Shown here piece after piece: positions 24,367 through 36,448 of a stretch of 64,000 nt of DNA. The notes below the pieces were generated by a model that saw only the letters and a list, made by a program, of their open reading frames with translations, searched no databases and was not told where the DNA came from. Both the position numbers and the translations under genes were made by a program. The number at the start of each line of letters is the position of its first letter. The first letter of the stretch is position 1. The stretch comes from Adiantum capillus-veneris (Eukaryota; Streptophyta; Polypodiopsida; Polypodiales; Pteridaceae), in the NCBI GenBank assembly GCA_014529385.2, contig CM043942.1:28203469-28267468 (forward strand), written 5' to 3'.

Positions 24367-24606
24367 CTCTTCTTTTTTAAATTTGAAAATTATATACAAT
24401 ATTCTTTAATTTTTATTGAGACAAGGGAAACACCAAAATTTGAAGCGGGGGGGGGGGGTGTTTAGCCAGAATTTGAAAGTTTAGGTGCTAAATTTGGATG
24501 TCGGATATAACAACGGTAATATGTGTGATAATAACAACGGTAATAACCGTAGTAATAACAACAAAAATAGTCGTGATAATATTTTAAACACAAAAGAAAA
24601 CCCCTG

Positions 24607-24656
<50 letters not shown>

Positions 24657-24657
24657 T
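24304..24657. repeat. (TC)n tracts and subterminal motif cluster
   Basis: There are two (TC)n runs, at about 24331-24362 and 24610-24652. Between them, at 24505-24580, CGGTAATA/AACAACGG motifs repeat, which match in style the left subterminal region of CACTA element 1. Confidence 0.6.
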
Positions 24658-24736
24658 CTCTAATTGAATTTGCACCTTGTCTCTACAAAATGCGGTAAAA
24701 CAACGCGATAAACACTTGGAGATTTTCATAGTGTGT

Positions 24737-26235
24737 GAAAAAACAAGCAACATTGCACTAGGTACCCTGGGTGTTTCCTTCACAATCCAAACCCTTTGGT
24801 TATAATCTACGTAGTCAAACTCCTTGGTAAGACCCTTTATAGAATATGCTCAACTAGCAGGTAACGGTAACCAACATAGTCGACCGTGTATAAAAATGAT
24901 TGGAATCAACTTGAAAAGTTGAATGTATCCACTATCCCCTTGTAGATTACGAACTTCTTTCCTTGAAAGTACAACTGGGATAGATCAAACTGTGATCCTC
25001 AATGCCTATAGGATGATTTAGTAAACACCCGCTGGGTCTTACCCCAAAACTGTGATGCCATAGACACTCGTAGTGCTATAGAGAGAGAAAGAGATCCACA
25101 CAAGTGAGATGCCTAGCTCATATGAACAACCATGATGTCTCAACTGTTTGCTGCCTCTAGACTGCATGGTATAGATCAACTGATGTGAGTTTAAGATTAT
25201 CAAAAACTCAACTTGAATGTCACACTAAAAACATGTAGTGCAAAATGACACTCTAAACATTCGTAATGACAAGACGCTTGATTGTCCATTAACATAGAGG
25301 TGTTCGATGTGTGATCCACTCGGCAGTCTGTTCGACCTTAAGAACAATCACCCAAGGAATTCCAACAGTTGGGTCTTACCCGAGATCTGACAATGACTCT
25401 TAGCCAGCGTGTGTGGCTCATAGCCCTTATGGCAATTAGTGTTCAATCAACAAGGCGATGAAGACTAATTTAGATGGCACCTTGTCCTATTTCTAGCTGA
25501 GAGTTAGAGCACCTTGGCTCAGGCTGACTCCCAAAAAAACATGTTCAAAAGCGTCGTAGAAAGTTTTCATTATTCTGAGAAATAAGGAAGAGAGAGAAAG
25601 AGAGCATGCGGGGTTGAGGAAATCTCCTTAAGCATTTATGATGTGTATAGTTGGTATCCTTGCTCAAGAGTGCATCTGATGCCTAGCGTGCATCTTATCC
25701 TATAAACATGCAACAATATGCCTGCGTGACGCTCTCGTCTAGAGAGGTAACAGAAATCACATCAAGACCAACCTACCGTGTAGGGGTCGTGGCTGTATAG
25801 CAGAAGTGTATTTCATGAGTCAGTAGAATTGAATCCACCTAGATAGCATGCTGTGCATGGAAAATTGTAAGCCCTTGGCAAAAATGATGGCTTCAAACGT
25901 GAGAGCCAAAACCATAAGTGCCTTACACAGTCTAGACTGTTAGGGGTTCTGTGAGATGATATTCCCTATGTTGCCTGTTCCCCAAACTTGTGTGCCGATG
26001 CCCTTGATGCCAGATCAATGGGCGTTATCTTGGTACGAGTTAGAAGCCATGATTCATGTGAAAATGGCAAAGCACTTTGCCTTGCACAACTACAATATTT
26101 TCCAAAGTAAATGTGAAAACATGGAAAAACAAGCAAAACTTAAGTGCGTCTAAAATGATCATTCTACTGTAATCAGTTGTCCTAAACTTTTGATGGAAGA
26201 ACTCGTTCCCATCCGGCTCATACCCTAGTTTGTTG
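24737..26235. other. Non-coding, nothing recognised
   Basis: No gene or repeat family was recognised. Short frames such as 25956-26153 show no domain. Confidence 0.45.
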
Positions 26236-26551
26236 CAGGGATTTCATTGACGTAATCACAATCGTGTGATTATGTTAATAACTTTAATATTAACACAAGA
26301 AAATCACGTGATCACGTTAATTGTTAACGTAATCTTGATGGTGACCTGTAGAAACCAATAGAGCCGGTTGGCCCGCTGGGCTTTTTCATTTTCCCGGCGG
26401 GTCCCATAGGGATTTTACATTTTCCCGGTGGGGCCCGCTGGGCTTTAGGGTTTTCCTTGCGGGCCCGCCGGGAAAATGAAAAAGCCCGGCGGGCCCAACT
26501 GTATATAGTAAACCTCCTCTTACTTTGGCATTTTAACTAGGAAAATCCCTG
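26236..26551. mobile_element. GC-rich foldback MITE-like element, copy 1
   Basis: It is bounded by CAGGGATTT (26236) and its inverse AAATCCCTG (ending 26551). It contains palindromic A/T-rich blocks (CACGTGATCACG type) and a large inverted repeat of about 33 bp (arms near 26370-26403 and 26462-26495, two mismatches) built on CCCGCYGGGCTTTTTCATTT. A related copy in the opposite orientation lies at 36893-37142. No target duplication is clear and there is no coding capacity. Confidence 0.6.
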
Positions 26552-27454
26552 GGGAGTGTATCCGAGTGCTGGGTATAGTCATCTCCTTGTGAATTGACCT
26601 AAGGTTACAGAGTCACAGGTCCTTTTTTGTTGGGCTGAACGTGATTCTTAATTCGGTAACCACTTCTAAAAATATTTAAACTTTTCACCAAACATAAAGG
26701 TACGAAACCAAAACAATTGAGAATTTGGAGAGTCATGCTCATTGTGATGAAGCCATTGGTCCATAAAAGGGTTGAACTTGGTTTTAGAAGATGAGAATAT
26801 TTAAATAACGAGTTGATAGTCAAGGGTCAGATGTCCTGTACTAGTGTACTGGGTATATAAAGATCCTTGAAGTCTTGCATTTTTCACTATCATAGATTTG
26901 AATTGATATACATTTCTACTGCACAATATGAGAGCTATAATCCTTAATTGGGTTGAATTAGCTTTTATATATTTAATTGGATGCATAAGGGGGCTACAAT
27001 CCTTGATTGGGTACAAGTAGTCCTCAATTGTGTAATTGTATCGAAGATTTCATTGCCTTGTTTTATGCATTGGTTTATATAGGGAGTGAATTATGTATTA
27101 TAATTAAAATATTGTTAATGCATGAGATGGTCAATCATCGACATTGTTTCTTTCATGTGTGTTTTGCAAATAATTATCATCATTTCAATGTAAATGTTGA
27201 TGATTCTTTGTAGCATGTGAAAATAGTTATGTCTTATTGTTTTCATATTGCAAAGGATATATAACTAATCATTATATTTATAATTGCATTGACAATTTCA
27301 TATTATTTTTGTATCCATAATGCCATGTAGAGAGTGCATTGCAATGTGTATGTTCGCTCAGAACATATGTGGTCAATATGTGGAATGGACTAGAGTACAT
27401 TGCAAATCTCATATTGTGTAGATTTGACTGCTTTCTTAGTGATTGTTTTTCTAA
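26552..27454. other. Non-coding, A/T-rich
   Basis: No gene was recognised. Confidence 0.45.
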
Positions 27455-27695
27455 TATATACTAATAGATAATGGGGGAGGGGATTCCGGCTCCCCCACAT
27501 GTCAACACTAGAACCACTCCGGCAGGGCCTCAGGGCGCGTAGAGTTCCTTCGGCAGGGCCCAATTCTCAACATTCTCAGTCCGGCCAACCAACTTTCACT
27601 TCTGCACTCAGAGGACACTGTTCAGGCATATGACAACATGGAGAGGAGAGAGACAGTCTAGAGACCTCGGCTGTCCGTGCCTGTGTGGGGGGTTT

Positions 27696-27699
<4 letters not shown>

Positions 27700-27771
<72 letters not shown>
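27700..27771 (+). repeat. (GA)n microsatellite
   Basis: A GA run of about 70 bp inside putative Helitron A. Confidence 0.95.
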
Positions 27772-27773
<2 letters not shown>

Positions 27774-28149
27774 CAGTCTTGCATGCTGTGTGAGTGAGAG
27801 AGAGACGGCGCCCGATTGTGTGTGTGGGGGATTGCAGAGAGAATGAGGGAGAGAGCGCGTCGGCTGGAGGGTGAGAAGAGGGGCAGAAGGCATTGATAAG
27901 GCCAATGCGAGGCTTTAAAAGGTTAGCCAGGCATGATCTAGCTGCTGTAGCAGAGCAAGGGCAGGCTGAGCAGGCAGAGTGATGCTCAGGAAGAGTGTTT
28001 ACGGAGGAGGATCAGCGCCCATTATCGTCCAAAGCGTCCATGGCTATTCGAAGTTCTCAACAAGAACTGCAATCAGCACACGGGTCAGCCACCGCCATAG
28101 TCCAGGTAAGTATATTCATTTTTTTCCCTCTCTCTCTCTCTGTCTCTCT

Positions 28150-28203
28150 CGGCGAAGACTGCGGTCTGAGAGAGCCTGCAACATTCTTGCACTCTCAAAG
28201 ACC

Positions 28204-28286
<83 letters not shown>

Positions 28287-28346
28287 TCTGCGACCGACTC
28301 TAGGGGTCTGAGAGAACCTAAAACATTCTTGCATTCTCGAAGACCT

Positions 28347-28396
<50 letters not shown>

Positions 28397-28526
28397 GTGT
28401 GTGTGTGTGCAACCTGCAACATTCCCGCACTTTCAAGGACCTGCGCAAAGAGAAAAAGAGAGAGAGAGAGAGAGAGAAAGTCTCTGTGACCGACTCTAGG
28501 GTTTGAGAGAACCATTCTTGCACCTC

Positions 28527-28593
<67 letters not shown>

Positions 28594-28755
28594 GCGTGTG
28601 TGTGCGCGCGCAACCTGCAGCATTCTCGCACTTTCAAAGACCTGCGCAGAGAGAGAAAGAGACTCCTGTGGTTGACTCTAGGGTCTGATAGAGCCTGCAA
28701 CATTCTTGCACTCTCAAAGACACATCCACGCGCGCGCACACACACACACACACAC

Positions 28756-28792
<37 letters not shown>

Positions 28793-28795
28793 TCG
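28150..28795 (+). repeat. Degenerate tandem array: unique core plus (GA)n
   Basis: A ~50-bp core (CTGCAACATTCTTGCACT, CTCAAAGACCT) followed by (GA)n and a TCTGYGACCGACTCTAGGG tail recurs about six times, at roughly 28165, 28315, 28410, 28500, 28610 and 28690. GA, GT and GC-rich dinucleotide runs of varying length separate the cores. All long frames here encode only Arg-Glu or Ser-Leu repeats and are not genes. Confidence 0.8.
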
Positions 28796-29057
28796 CAAAA
28801 CAGCCAAAGTGCATCGTGAAGAAGCAAGTGGCAAGGAGCAACGAGGATGTAGCGTTGAAGTGGCGAGAAGCAACGAATTGGCAAGGACAAACGAAGATAT
28901 TGCAATGGTGAAGTTGATGGTGAGGAGCTTTCCCAAGGATCCACCTCCACCTCTTTCATCGCCATGTGGCGCTTCTCTCTCTCTCTCGCGTCCCCACCCC
29001 CACCCCCCATCCCCACCCCTGCGCAAGTCGCTCGGAGAGTGTGTGTGTTTGTACTAA

Positions 29058-29511
29058 TATACTTGACATTATGCTCCATGTATTGATTTAAAAGTTTGAG
29101 TGAATATGATACTTTTGACACAATGCCAATGGTTAATGTTCTTTGTAGTTTTTTGTCTACGGGTCTACATAGTTAAATAGCTTAAAGCATGTAGGATTCA
29201 CTCATATGTTTTAGTGGATAAGAAATTGCATAGCACATGCTGTTGTCTTTGAAGAATTTAGACGAAATAAAGTGAGGATTCTATGCTAATCAGTAGTATT
29301 AGTGTTGCAATAAAGGAGATGTGATGGCTGTGGAGCCCAAGTACAAAATAGGAGAGGCTTATATATTAAATGGAGTTTGGACTTTCCATTTCAAGGGTCT
29401 CCATGTTGTAGGTTCTTAGATTTTTCCTCACATGTAAAGGAATGGAGAGTCTCACAACAGAACTTCTAACCTATGGTTTTAAAGTTTTAATGACCAGTAG
29501 AAAACCTTCCA
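29058..29511. other. Spacer between the two Helitron-like units
   Basis: A/T-rich non-coding sequence with no feature recognised. It ends in the A that precedes the Helitron B 5' TC. Confidence 0.5.
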
Positions 29512-29528
29512 TCTATACTACAGATAAT

Positions 29529-29552
29529 GGGGGAGGGAATTCCGGCTCCCCC
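29529..29552. repeat. 5' subterminal hairpin of Helitron B
   Basis: GGGGGAG (29529-29535) and CTCCCCC (29546-29552) flank GGAATTCCGG. The same structure occurs in Helitron A at 27473-27496. Confidence 0.75.
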
Positions 29553-29799
29553 CCTGCCACATGGTGCAATTTGCTTGCTCAGGCAAGGGTGGCCTGCAAA
29601 CCGGGCGCTCAACGAGAGAGAGAAACGGCTGCAGCCTACGCGAAAAGAGAGAAAGAGTGGAAGCACGCGGCCTGTGCTCAGCGAGAGAAGGAAAAGACAC
29701 GCAAAGAGAGAGAAAGGTCGGGGCAGTTCCTTTCTTCGGCAAGCTTTAGCAAGGTTTTCCCTATGCAAAAACAGACTGAGATATCGAGGGGGAGAGAGA

Positions 29800-29803
29800 G
29801 ACT

Positions 29804-29850
<47 letters not shown>
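29800..29850 (+). repeat. (GA)n microsatellite
   Basis: A GA run inside Helitron B. The sequence after it (GCGAGAGATACGTGAAGCTG) recurs at about 34896-34920, showing internal duplication. Confidence 0.9.
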
Positions 29851-29853
<3 letters not shown>

Positions 29854-29949
29854 CAAGCGCGAGAGATACGTGAAGCTGGCAGCTTGGCAGTGTTTTGTGC
29901 CCGTTTTCTTTTTGTCATACAACAGTGTAGAGACTCAATATCGATATTG

Positions 29950-31342
29950 GCTAAAGAAAATGTCATGCTTGGCTGGACATGTATGCCAGATGTGGTGCAC
30001 TTCATTAAGCACAAAAAGTGCTTGAGGAGCTTCCTGACCGGGATGTCGTCTCTGTGAATGTATTGCTTACGAGATATGCCCATCTTGGGCATGGCCATGA
30101 AGCTCTGGGCTGTTTTTAACGGATGCAAAGCAAGGGTGTCTCTCCGGATGCAATTACATATGCTTGCATCTTGAAGGCATCAGGGTGAGGAAGCTCTGGG
30201 CTCTTTTCAGCACAAATAGAGAGTGAGGGCATTTCTCCATATGCAATAATGTATGCTTGCAATCGTGTCTGGGATGTCGTCTCTTGGAATGAACTAACTA
30301 TGGGTGGTGCCCAAGATGCTGATATGGCCAAAAGAATTCACGATGGCATTGTTAGTTAGTGGTTGTTGAAAGAAATATGTCGTGCTTGACACCCTCTAGG
30401 TTGACACGTATGCCAGATGTCGTGCACTTCATAAATCACAAAAGTACTTGAGGAGCTTCCTGTCCAAGATGTCGTCTCTTTGAATGCAATGATTGCAGAA
30501 TATGCCCAACTTGGGTAGGGCCAAGAAGCTCAAGGTTGTTTCTAGCAGGTGCGAAGTGAGGATGTCTCTCTAGATGCGATCACATAAGCTTGGCACTACC
30601 GAACTTGGGTAGGGCCAAGAAGCTCAGGGTTGTTTCTAGCAGGTGCGAAGCGAGGATGTCTCTCTAGATGCGATCACATAAGCTTGACACTACCTTAGCA
30701 ACATGTATGCCAAATGTTCTGCACTTCATAAAGCACAAAAAATGCTTCAAGAGCTTCCTGTCCAGGATGTCGTCTCTTGGAATGCACTGATTGCGGGATA
30801 TGCCCAACTTGGGCAGGACCAAGAAGCTCTCAGCTCTCAGCTCTTTTTGCCGGGTAAAAGAAAAGAGAAGTGGTTCTTGAAAGAAAATGTCTTGCTTGGC
30901 TGGACATGTATGCCAGATGTGGTGCACTTTAGTAAGCACAAAAAGTGCTTGAGGAGCTTCCTGACCGGGATGTCGTCTTTGTGAATGTATTGCTTGCGAG
31001 ATATGCCCATCTTGGGCATGGCCATGAAGCTCTGGGCTGTTTTCGACGGATGCGAAGCAAGGGTGTCTCTCCAAATGCAATTACATATGCTTGCATCTTG
31101 AAGGCATCAGGTTGAGGAAGCTCTGGGCTGTTTTCAACACAGATAGAGAGTGAGGGCATCTCTCCATATGCAACCACACATGCTTGCAATCGTGTCTGGG
31201 ATGTCGTCTCTTAGAATGAACTGACTATGGGTGGTGCCCAAGATGCTGATATGGCCAAAAGAATTCACGATGGAATTGTTAGTTAGTGGTTGTTGAAAGA
31301 AATATGTCGTGCTTGGCACCCTCTAGATTGACATGTATGCTA
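29950..31342 (+). pseudogene. Degenerate PPR units, left part of array
   Basis: Read in changing plus-strand frames, repeated units give LLKENVxLG..LDMYARCxALHKAQ, LEELP(V/D)xDVVS and NALIAxYAxLGxGxEAL, then GCFxQMxSEGxSPDAITYAC. These are the P, L and S style motifs of a PPR protein, an organelle RNA-binding family. The clearest frame is 30703-30984, with MYAKCSALHKAQKML then DVVSWNALIAGYAQLGQ. Most other units have stops or frameshifts. A ~100-bp piece is duplicated at 30500-30600 and 30600-30690. There is no start, targeting peptide or C-terminal E/DYW domain. It is non-functional as a whole. Confidence 0.75.
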
Positions 31343-31409
31343 GATGTCGTGCACTTCATAAATCACAAAAGTACTCGAGGAGCTTCCTGTCCAAGATGTT
31401 GTCTCTTTT

Positions 31410-31458
<49 letters not shown>

Positions 31459-32207
31459 CGTTCCGGGGAAAAGAAAAGAGAGGTGGTTCTTGAAAGAAAA
31501 CGTTGTGCTTGGCTCTGCCTCGCTTGACATGTATGCCGGATGTAGTGCACTTCAGGTGCTTGAGGAGCTTCCTGTCCGGGTTGTCGTCTCTGTGAATGCA
31601 TTGATTGCGGAATATGCCCATCTTGGCCCTGGCCATGAAGCTCTGGGCTGTTTTCGACAGATGCAAAGCGAGGGTGTCTCTCCAAATGCAATCACATATT
31701 CTTGCATCTTGAAGGCATCATGGTGAGGAAGCTCTGGGCTGTTTTCAACAGATGGAGAGTGAGGGCATATCTCCAAATGCAATCATGTACGCTTGCAATC
31801 CTGTCCAGGATGTCATCTCTTGGAATGCACTGATTGTGGGTGGTGCTCAAGATGGTGATATGGCCAAAAGAATTCACGATGATATTGTTATCCAGTGGTT
31901 GTTGAAAGAAAACGTTGTGCTTGGCACTGTCTAGGTCGACATGTATGCCACATGTGGTGCACTTCATAAAGCAGAAAAAGTACCCAAGGAGCTTTGTGTC
32001 CGAGATGTCGGCTCTTCGAATGCGTTGATTGTGGGATATGCCCAACTTGGGTAGGGTCAAGGAGCTCTGGGCTGTTTTTGGGAGGCTCTCTCTCCAGATG
32101 TGATCACATAAGCTTGGCACTGCTTTAGTCGACATGCATGCCAAATGTGATGCACTTCATAAAGCACAAAAAGTGCTTGAGGATCGTCTAGGTTGACATG
32201 CATGCCA
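31343..32207 (+). repeat. PPR tandem repeat unit 1 (865 bp)
   Basis: The unit starts GATGTCGTGCACTTCATAAA and holds (GT)11(GA)13 at 31411-31458, then plus-strand PPR code (LKENVVLGSASLDMYAGCSA, VSVNALIAEYAHLGPGHEAL, MQSEGVSPNAITYSCILKAS). IHDDIVIQWLLKENVVLGTV follows further on. Outside the microsatellite it is nearly identical to unit 2, 905 bp downstream. Confidence 0.85.
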
Positions 32208-32272
32208 GATGTCGTGCACTTCATAAATCACAAAAGTACTCGAGGAGCTTCCTGTCCAAGATGTCGTCTCTT

Positions 32273-32364
<92 letters not shown>

Positions 32365-33112
32365 GTTCCGGGGAAAAGAAAAGAGAGGTGGTTCTTGAAA
32401 GAAAACGTTGTGCTTGGCTCTGCCTCGCTTGACATGTATGCCGGATGTAGTGCACTTCAGGTGCTTGAGGAGCTTCCTGTCCCGGTTGTCGTCTCTGTGA
32501 ATGCATTGATTGCGGAATATGCCCATCTTGGCCCTGGCCATGAAGCTCTGGGCTGTTTTCGACAGATGCAAAGCGAGGGTGTCTCTCCAAATGCAATCAC
32601 ATATTCTTGCATCTTGAAGGCATCATGGTGAGGAAGCTCTGGGCTGTTTTCAACAGATGGAGAGTGAGGGCATATCTCCAAATGCAATCATGTACGCTTG
32701 CAATCCTGTCCAGGATGTCATCTCTTGGAATGCACTGATTGTGGGTGGTGCTCAAGATGGTGATATGGCCAAAAGAATTCACGATGATATTGTTATCCAG
32801 TGGTTGTTGAAAGAAAACGTTGTGCTTGGCACTGTCTAGGTCGACATGTATGCCACATGTGGTGCACTTCATAAAGCAGAAAAAGTACCCAAGGAGCTTT
32901 GTGTCCGAGATGTCGGCTCTTCGAATGCGTTGATTGTGGGATATGCCCAACTTGGGTAGGGTCAAGGAGCTCTGGGCTGTTTTTGGGAGGCTCTCTCTCC
33001 AGATGTGATCACATAAGCTTGGCACTGCTTTGGTCGACATGCATGCCAAATGTGATGCACTTCATAAAGCACAAAAAGTGCTTGAGGATCGTCTAGGTTG
33101 ACATGCATGCCA
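32208..33112 (+). repeat. PPR tandem repeat unit 2 (905 bp)
   Basis: Nearly identical to unit 1: the 60-codon frames at 31752-31934 and 32657-32839 translate the same. The microsatellite is longer, with (GT) 32274-32321 and (GA)21 32322-32363. The high identity with unequal dinucleotide lengths points to a recent duplication. Confidence 0.85.
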
Positions 33113-34100
<988 letters not shown>

Positions 34101-35480
34101 TCATGTCCGGTATGTCGTCTCTTGGAATGCACTGATTGCGGGATATGCCCACCTTGGGTGAGGAAGCTCTGGGCTGTTTTCAGCAGATGGAGAGTGAGGG
34201 AATCTCTCCAAATGCAATCACGTATATTTGCAATCTTGTCCAGGATGTCATCTCTTGGAATGCAATGATTGTGGGTGATGCTCAAGATGCTGATATGGCC
34301 AAAAGAATTCACAATGGTATTGTTATTCAGTGGTTGTTGAAAGAAAACATCGTGCTTGGCACTGTCTAGGTCGACATGTATGCCATATGTGGTGCACTTC
34401 ATAAAGCAGAAAAAGTACTTGAGGAGCTTTGTGTCTGAGATGTCGGCTCTTTGAATGCATTGATTGTGGGATATACCCAACTTGGGTAGGGCCAAGGAGC
34501 TCTGGGCTTACAGAAGATGCTGATATGTGCAAAAGAAATCACAATGATATGGTTAGTTAGGGGTTTTGTTGAAAGAAAATGTGGTGCTTGGAATTGCCTT
34601 GCTGGACATGTATGCCAGATGTGGTGCACTTCATTAAGCACAAAAAGAGCTTGAGGAACATAATGTCCGAGATGTCGTCTCTTGGAATGCAGTATTTGTG
34701 TCATATGCCCAACTTGGGCAAAGCCAAGAAGCTATGGGCTGTTTTCGGTGGATGCGAAGCGAGGATGTCTCTCCAGATGCAATCACATATGCTTGCATCT
34801 TGAAGGAAAGGGTTAGGGTCAAAAAGCCCTAGGCTGTTTTCAACAGATGCAGAGTGAGAGAGAGAGAGAGATAGAGGGAGAGAGAGAGAGCGGTGAGCGC
34901 ACGAGATACGCGAAGCTGGCAGCCTGGCAGTTTTATGCACGAAACACAGAGAGAGAAGAGAGAGAGACCACACCTAACTCTTTCTTTTGCACCTTGAAAC
35001 CGTCAACAACAGTCTCAGTTTAAAATTTCACCAACATTGTCCCCACACGACGCACCTCTCCGGACAAGAGTTCCCACCCTGTTTTATCTTCGGCATACAA
35101 CAGGAACACCATGGCTGAAGTACTTAATATCGACAAAGCTATTTCAGCTGGTGCAGAGAGAGCATCTCTCCAAATGCAGTAATATACACTTGCACCTTGA
35201 AGGCGTGTGGCATTAAACAGGATTTTGATATATGCAAAACAATTCACGATGATAGTGTTAGCTAGTGGTTGTTGAAAGAAGTCGTCGTGCTTGGCACTGC
35301 CTTGGTCGTTGGTCGACATGTATGCCAAATATGGTGCACTTCATAAAGCACACAAGTGCTTGAGGAGCTTCCTGTCCAGGATGTCGTCTCTTGAAATGCT
35401 TTGATTGGAGGATATGCCTAGCTTGGCCACGGCCACGGCCAAGCAACTCTGGGTTGTTTTCAGCAGATGCGACATTGTGC
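34101..35480 (+). pseudogene. Degenerate PPR units, right part of array
   Basis: Units continue with DADMAKRIHNGIVIQWLLKEN near 34290, WTCMPDVVHFIKHKKSL near 34600 (out-of-frame reading of the LDMYAxCxALHKAQ segment), and a more diverged run at 35150-35470 containing FDICKTIHDDSV-like and LEELPVQDVVS-like code. A non-PPR block with GA tracts (34850-35140) interrupts it and partly repeats 29855-29940. Stops and frameshifts are frequent. Confidence 0.65.
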
Positions 35481-35586
35481 TTGGCACTCCCTTGGTCTCC
35501 ACGAGGGAGGGAGGGGCATAGCAACTCACCCCAAAGAGAGAAGGGGAGAGAGAGAAAGAGAGTTGTGCCTACTACCAACTCACCCT

Positions 35587-35587
<1 letters not shown>

Positions 35588-35674
<87 letters not shown>
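35588..35674 (+). repeat. (GA)n microsatellite near Helitron B 3' end
   Basis: A GA run of about 86 bp, 70 bp upstream of the terminal hairpin. Confidence 0.95.
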
Positions 35675-35679
<5 letters not shown>

Positions 35680-35741
35680 TTTTCTTGATTTGCTTTATGA
35701 AATTTGCGAGGAGCAAGGGACTTGAGGGTAAGAGGGGCCAT

Positions 35742-35772
35742 GCCGCCGCCGAAGGCGGTGCCATTTTACTAG
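35742..35772 (+). terminator. Helitron B 3' hairpin and CTAG end
   Basis: CCGCC-GAA-GGCGG stem (extended by G-T and C-G pairs), then CCATTTTA and CTAG, followed by T. This is the Helitron 3' terminator structure that ends rolling-circle replication in this superfamily. Confidence 0.75.
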
Positions 35773-35897
35773 TATATATTGAAAAGTTTTATTTATTTAT
35801 TTTAACTGAACATCTAGTTCTTATGTCTGCAGTATTAAATTGAAAGCAATGGAGAAAAATGTCAGCACAAGTGATATGAAGAAGGCAAAGAATTAAA

Positions 35898-36373
35898 AAG
35901 CCCTTAGAAAACATGGTTTTGAATCTCAAATCATAAAAATTATCTCCCAAATTCTGCCTGACAAACAGACTTAGCATTGGAGTATAACTTGGCCTAAACA
36001 AGTAGAAGGTTTAGCTAGACAATTTCTTCAGAATCCTTACAAAGTTGTCATTGGTTCATAAGCTCTAAAAGACAGTCATTCAATTCTACAGATTGTAGAA
36101 GTTGTTTTTGAGAATGAGAAATACTCAAAATTGCCAGATTTACAAAAGCAAATGATGGATGGAAGTAAAGTGATCATATTTATGGAAACAAAAAGAGGTT
36201 GTGATCAAGTTACTAGAAAACTTCCAATGGATGAATTTGAAGCTTTATCTATCCATGATGATAAGAGTCAAGCTAAATGAGATTGGCTTCTTTCTGAATT
36301 TAGATCTAGCAATAGCCCTATAATGACAACAACAGATGTTGCAACTCGGGGTTTGGATGTGAAGGACATAAAG
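35898..36373 (+). pseudogene. DBP2/RH20-like DEAD-box RNA helicase fragment, copy 2
   Basis: Plus-strand sequence reads [55 protein letters not shown], then [30 protein letters not shown] and [19 protein letters not shown] (motif V region intact). It then breaks off and joins directly to the KAKQQQRP tail that in copy 1 follows motif VI, so FVINYDF through HRIGRT is deleted. Stops occur after PDKQT, after VVIGS and after SQAK. It keeps a block missing from copy 1, so both derive from a longer intronless ancestor. Confidence 0.75.
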
Positions 36374-36448
36374 CACAAGAAAGCAAAACAACAACAAAGA
36401 CCGTACCGACATTGACAATGAGGTCATGTCAGGCACGACATGAATTCA

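Larger units (their letters stand above)
11739..24733 (+). mobile_element. CACTA (En/Spm) element 1, degenerate, with nested insertions
   Basis: The left end reads TGT|CACTATAAGAGG and the right end TTTTCATAGTG|TGT, giving inverted CACTAT termini with a 3-bp TGT duplication, the CACTA hallmark. The terminal match is short (six to seven bases). Support comes from TNP2-like transposase pieces at 16.2-24.2 kb and from similar subterminal motifs (TATTACCG/CGGTAATA type) at 11820-11945 and 24505-24580. The element is about 13.0 kb, of which 19339-23390 is a later insertion. The transposase gene is on the plus strand and a second gene remnant on the minus strand. The boundaries are a proposal; the transposase content is firmer. 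Confidence 0.5.
27455..29057 (+). mobile_element. Possible non-autonomous Helitron A
   Basis: The left end (A|TATATACTAATAGATAATGG) aligns with the Helitron B 5' end at 29512 and shares the adjacent GGGGGAG...CTCCCCC hairpin (27473-27496). The right end is proposed at CTAA|T (29054-29057), which fits CTRR, but the usual hairpin just upstream is weak. Most of the interior is (GA)n and degenerate tandem units. The 5' end is well supported, the 3' end is not. Confidence 0.4.

Noticed and set aside
26440-26460. TTTAGGG motif as telomere-like repeat
   Set aside because: Only isolated single copies occur; there is no tandem run.
31692-32144. 150-codon minus-strand frame, repeated identically at 32597-33049
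   Set aside because: Its repetition only reflects the 905-bp tandem duplication; it is antisense to PPR code and has no domain.
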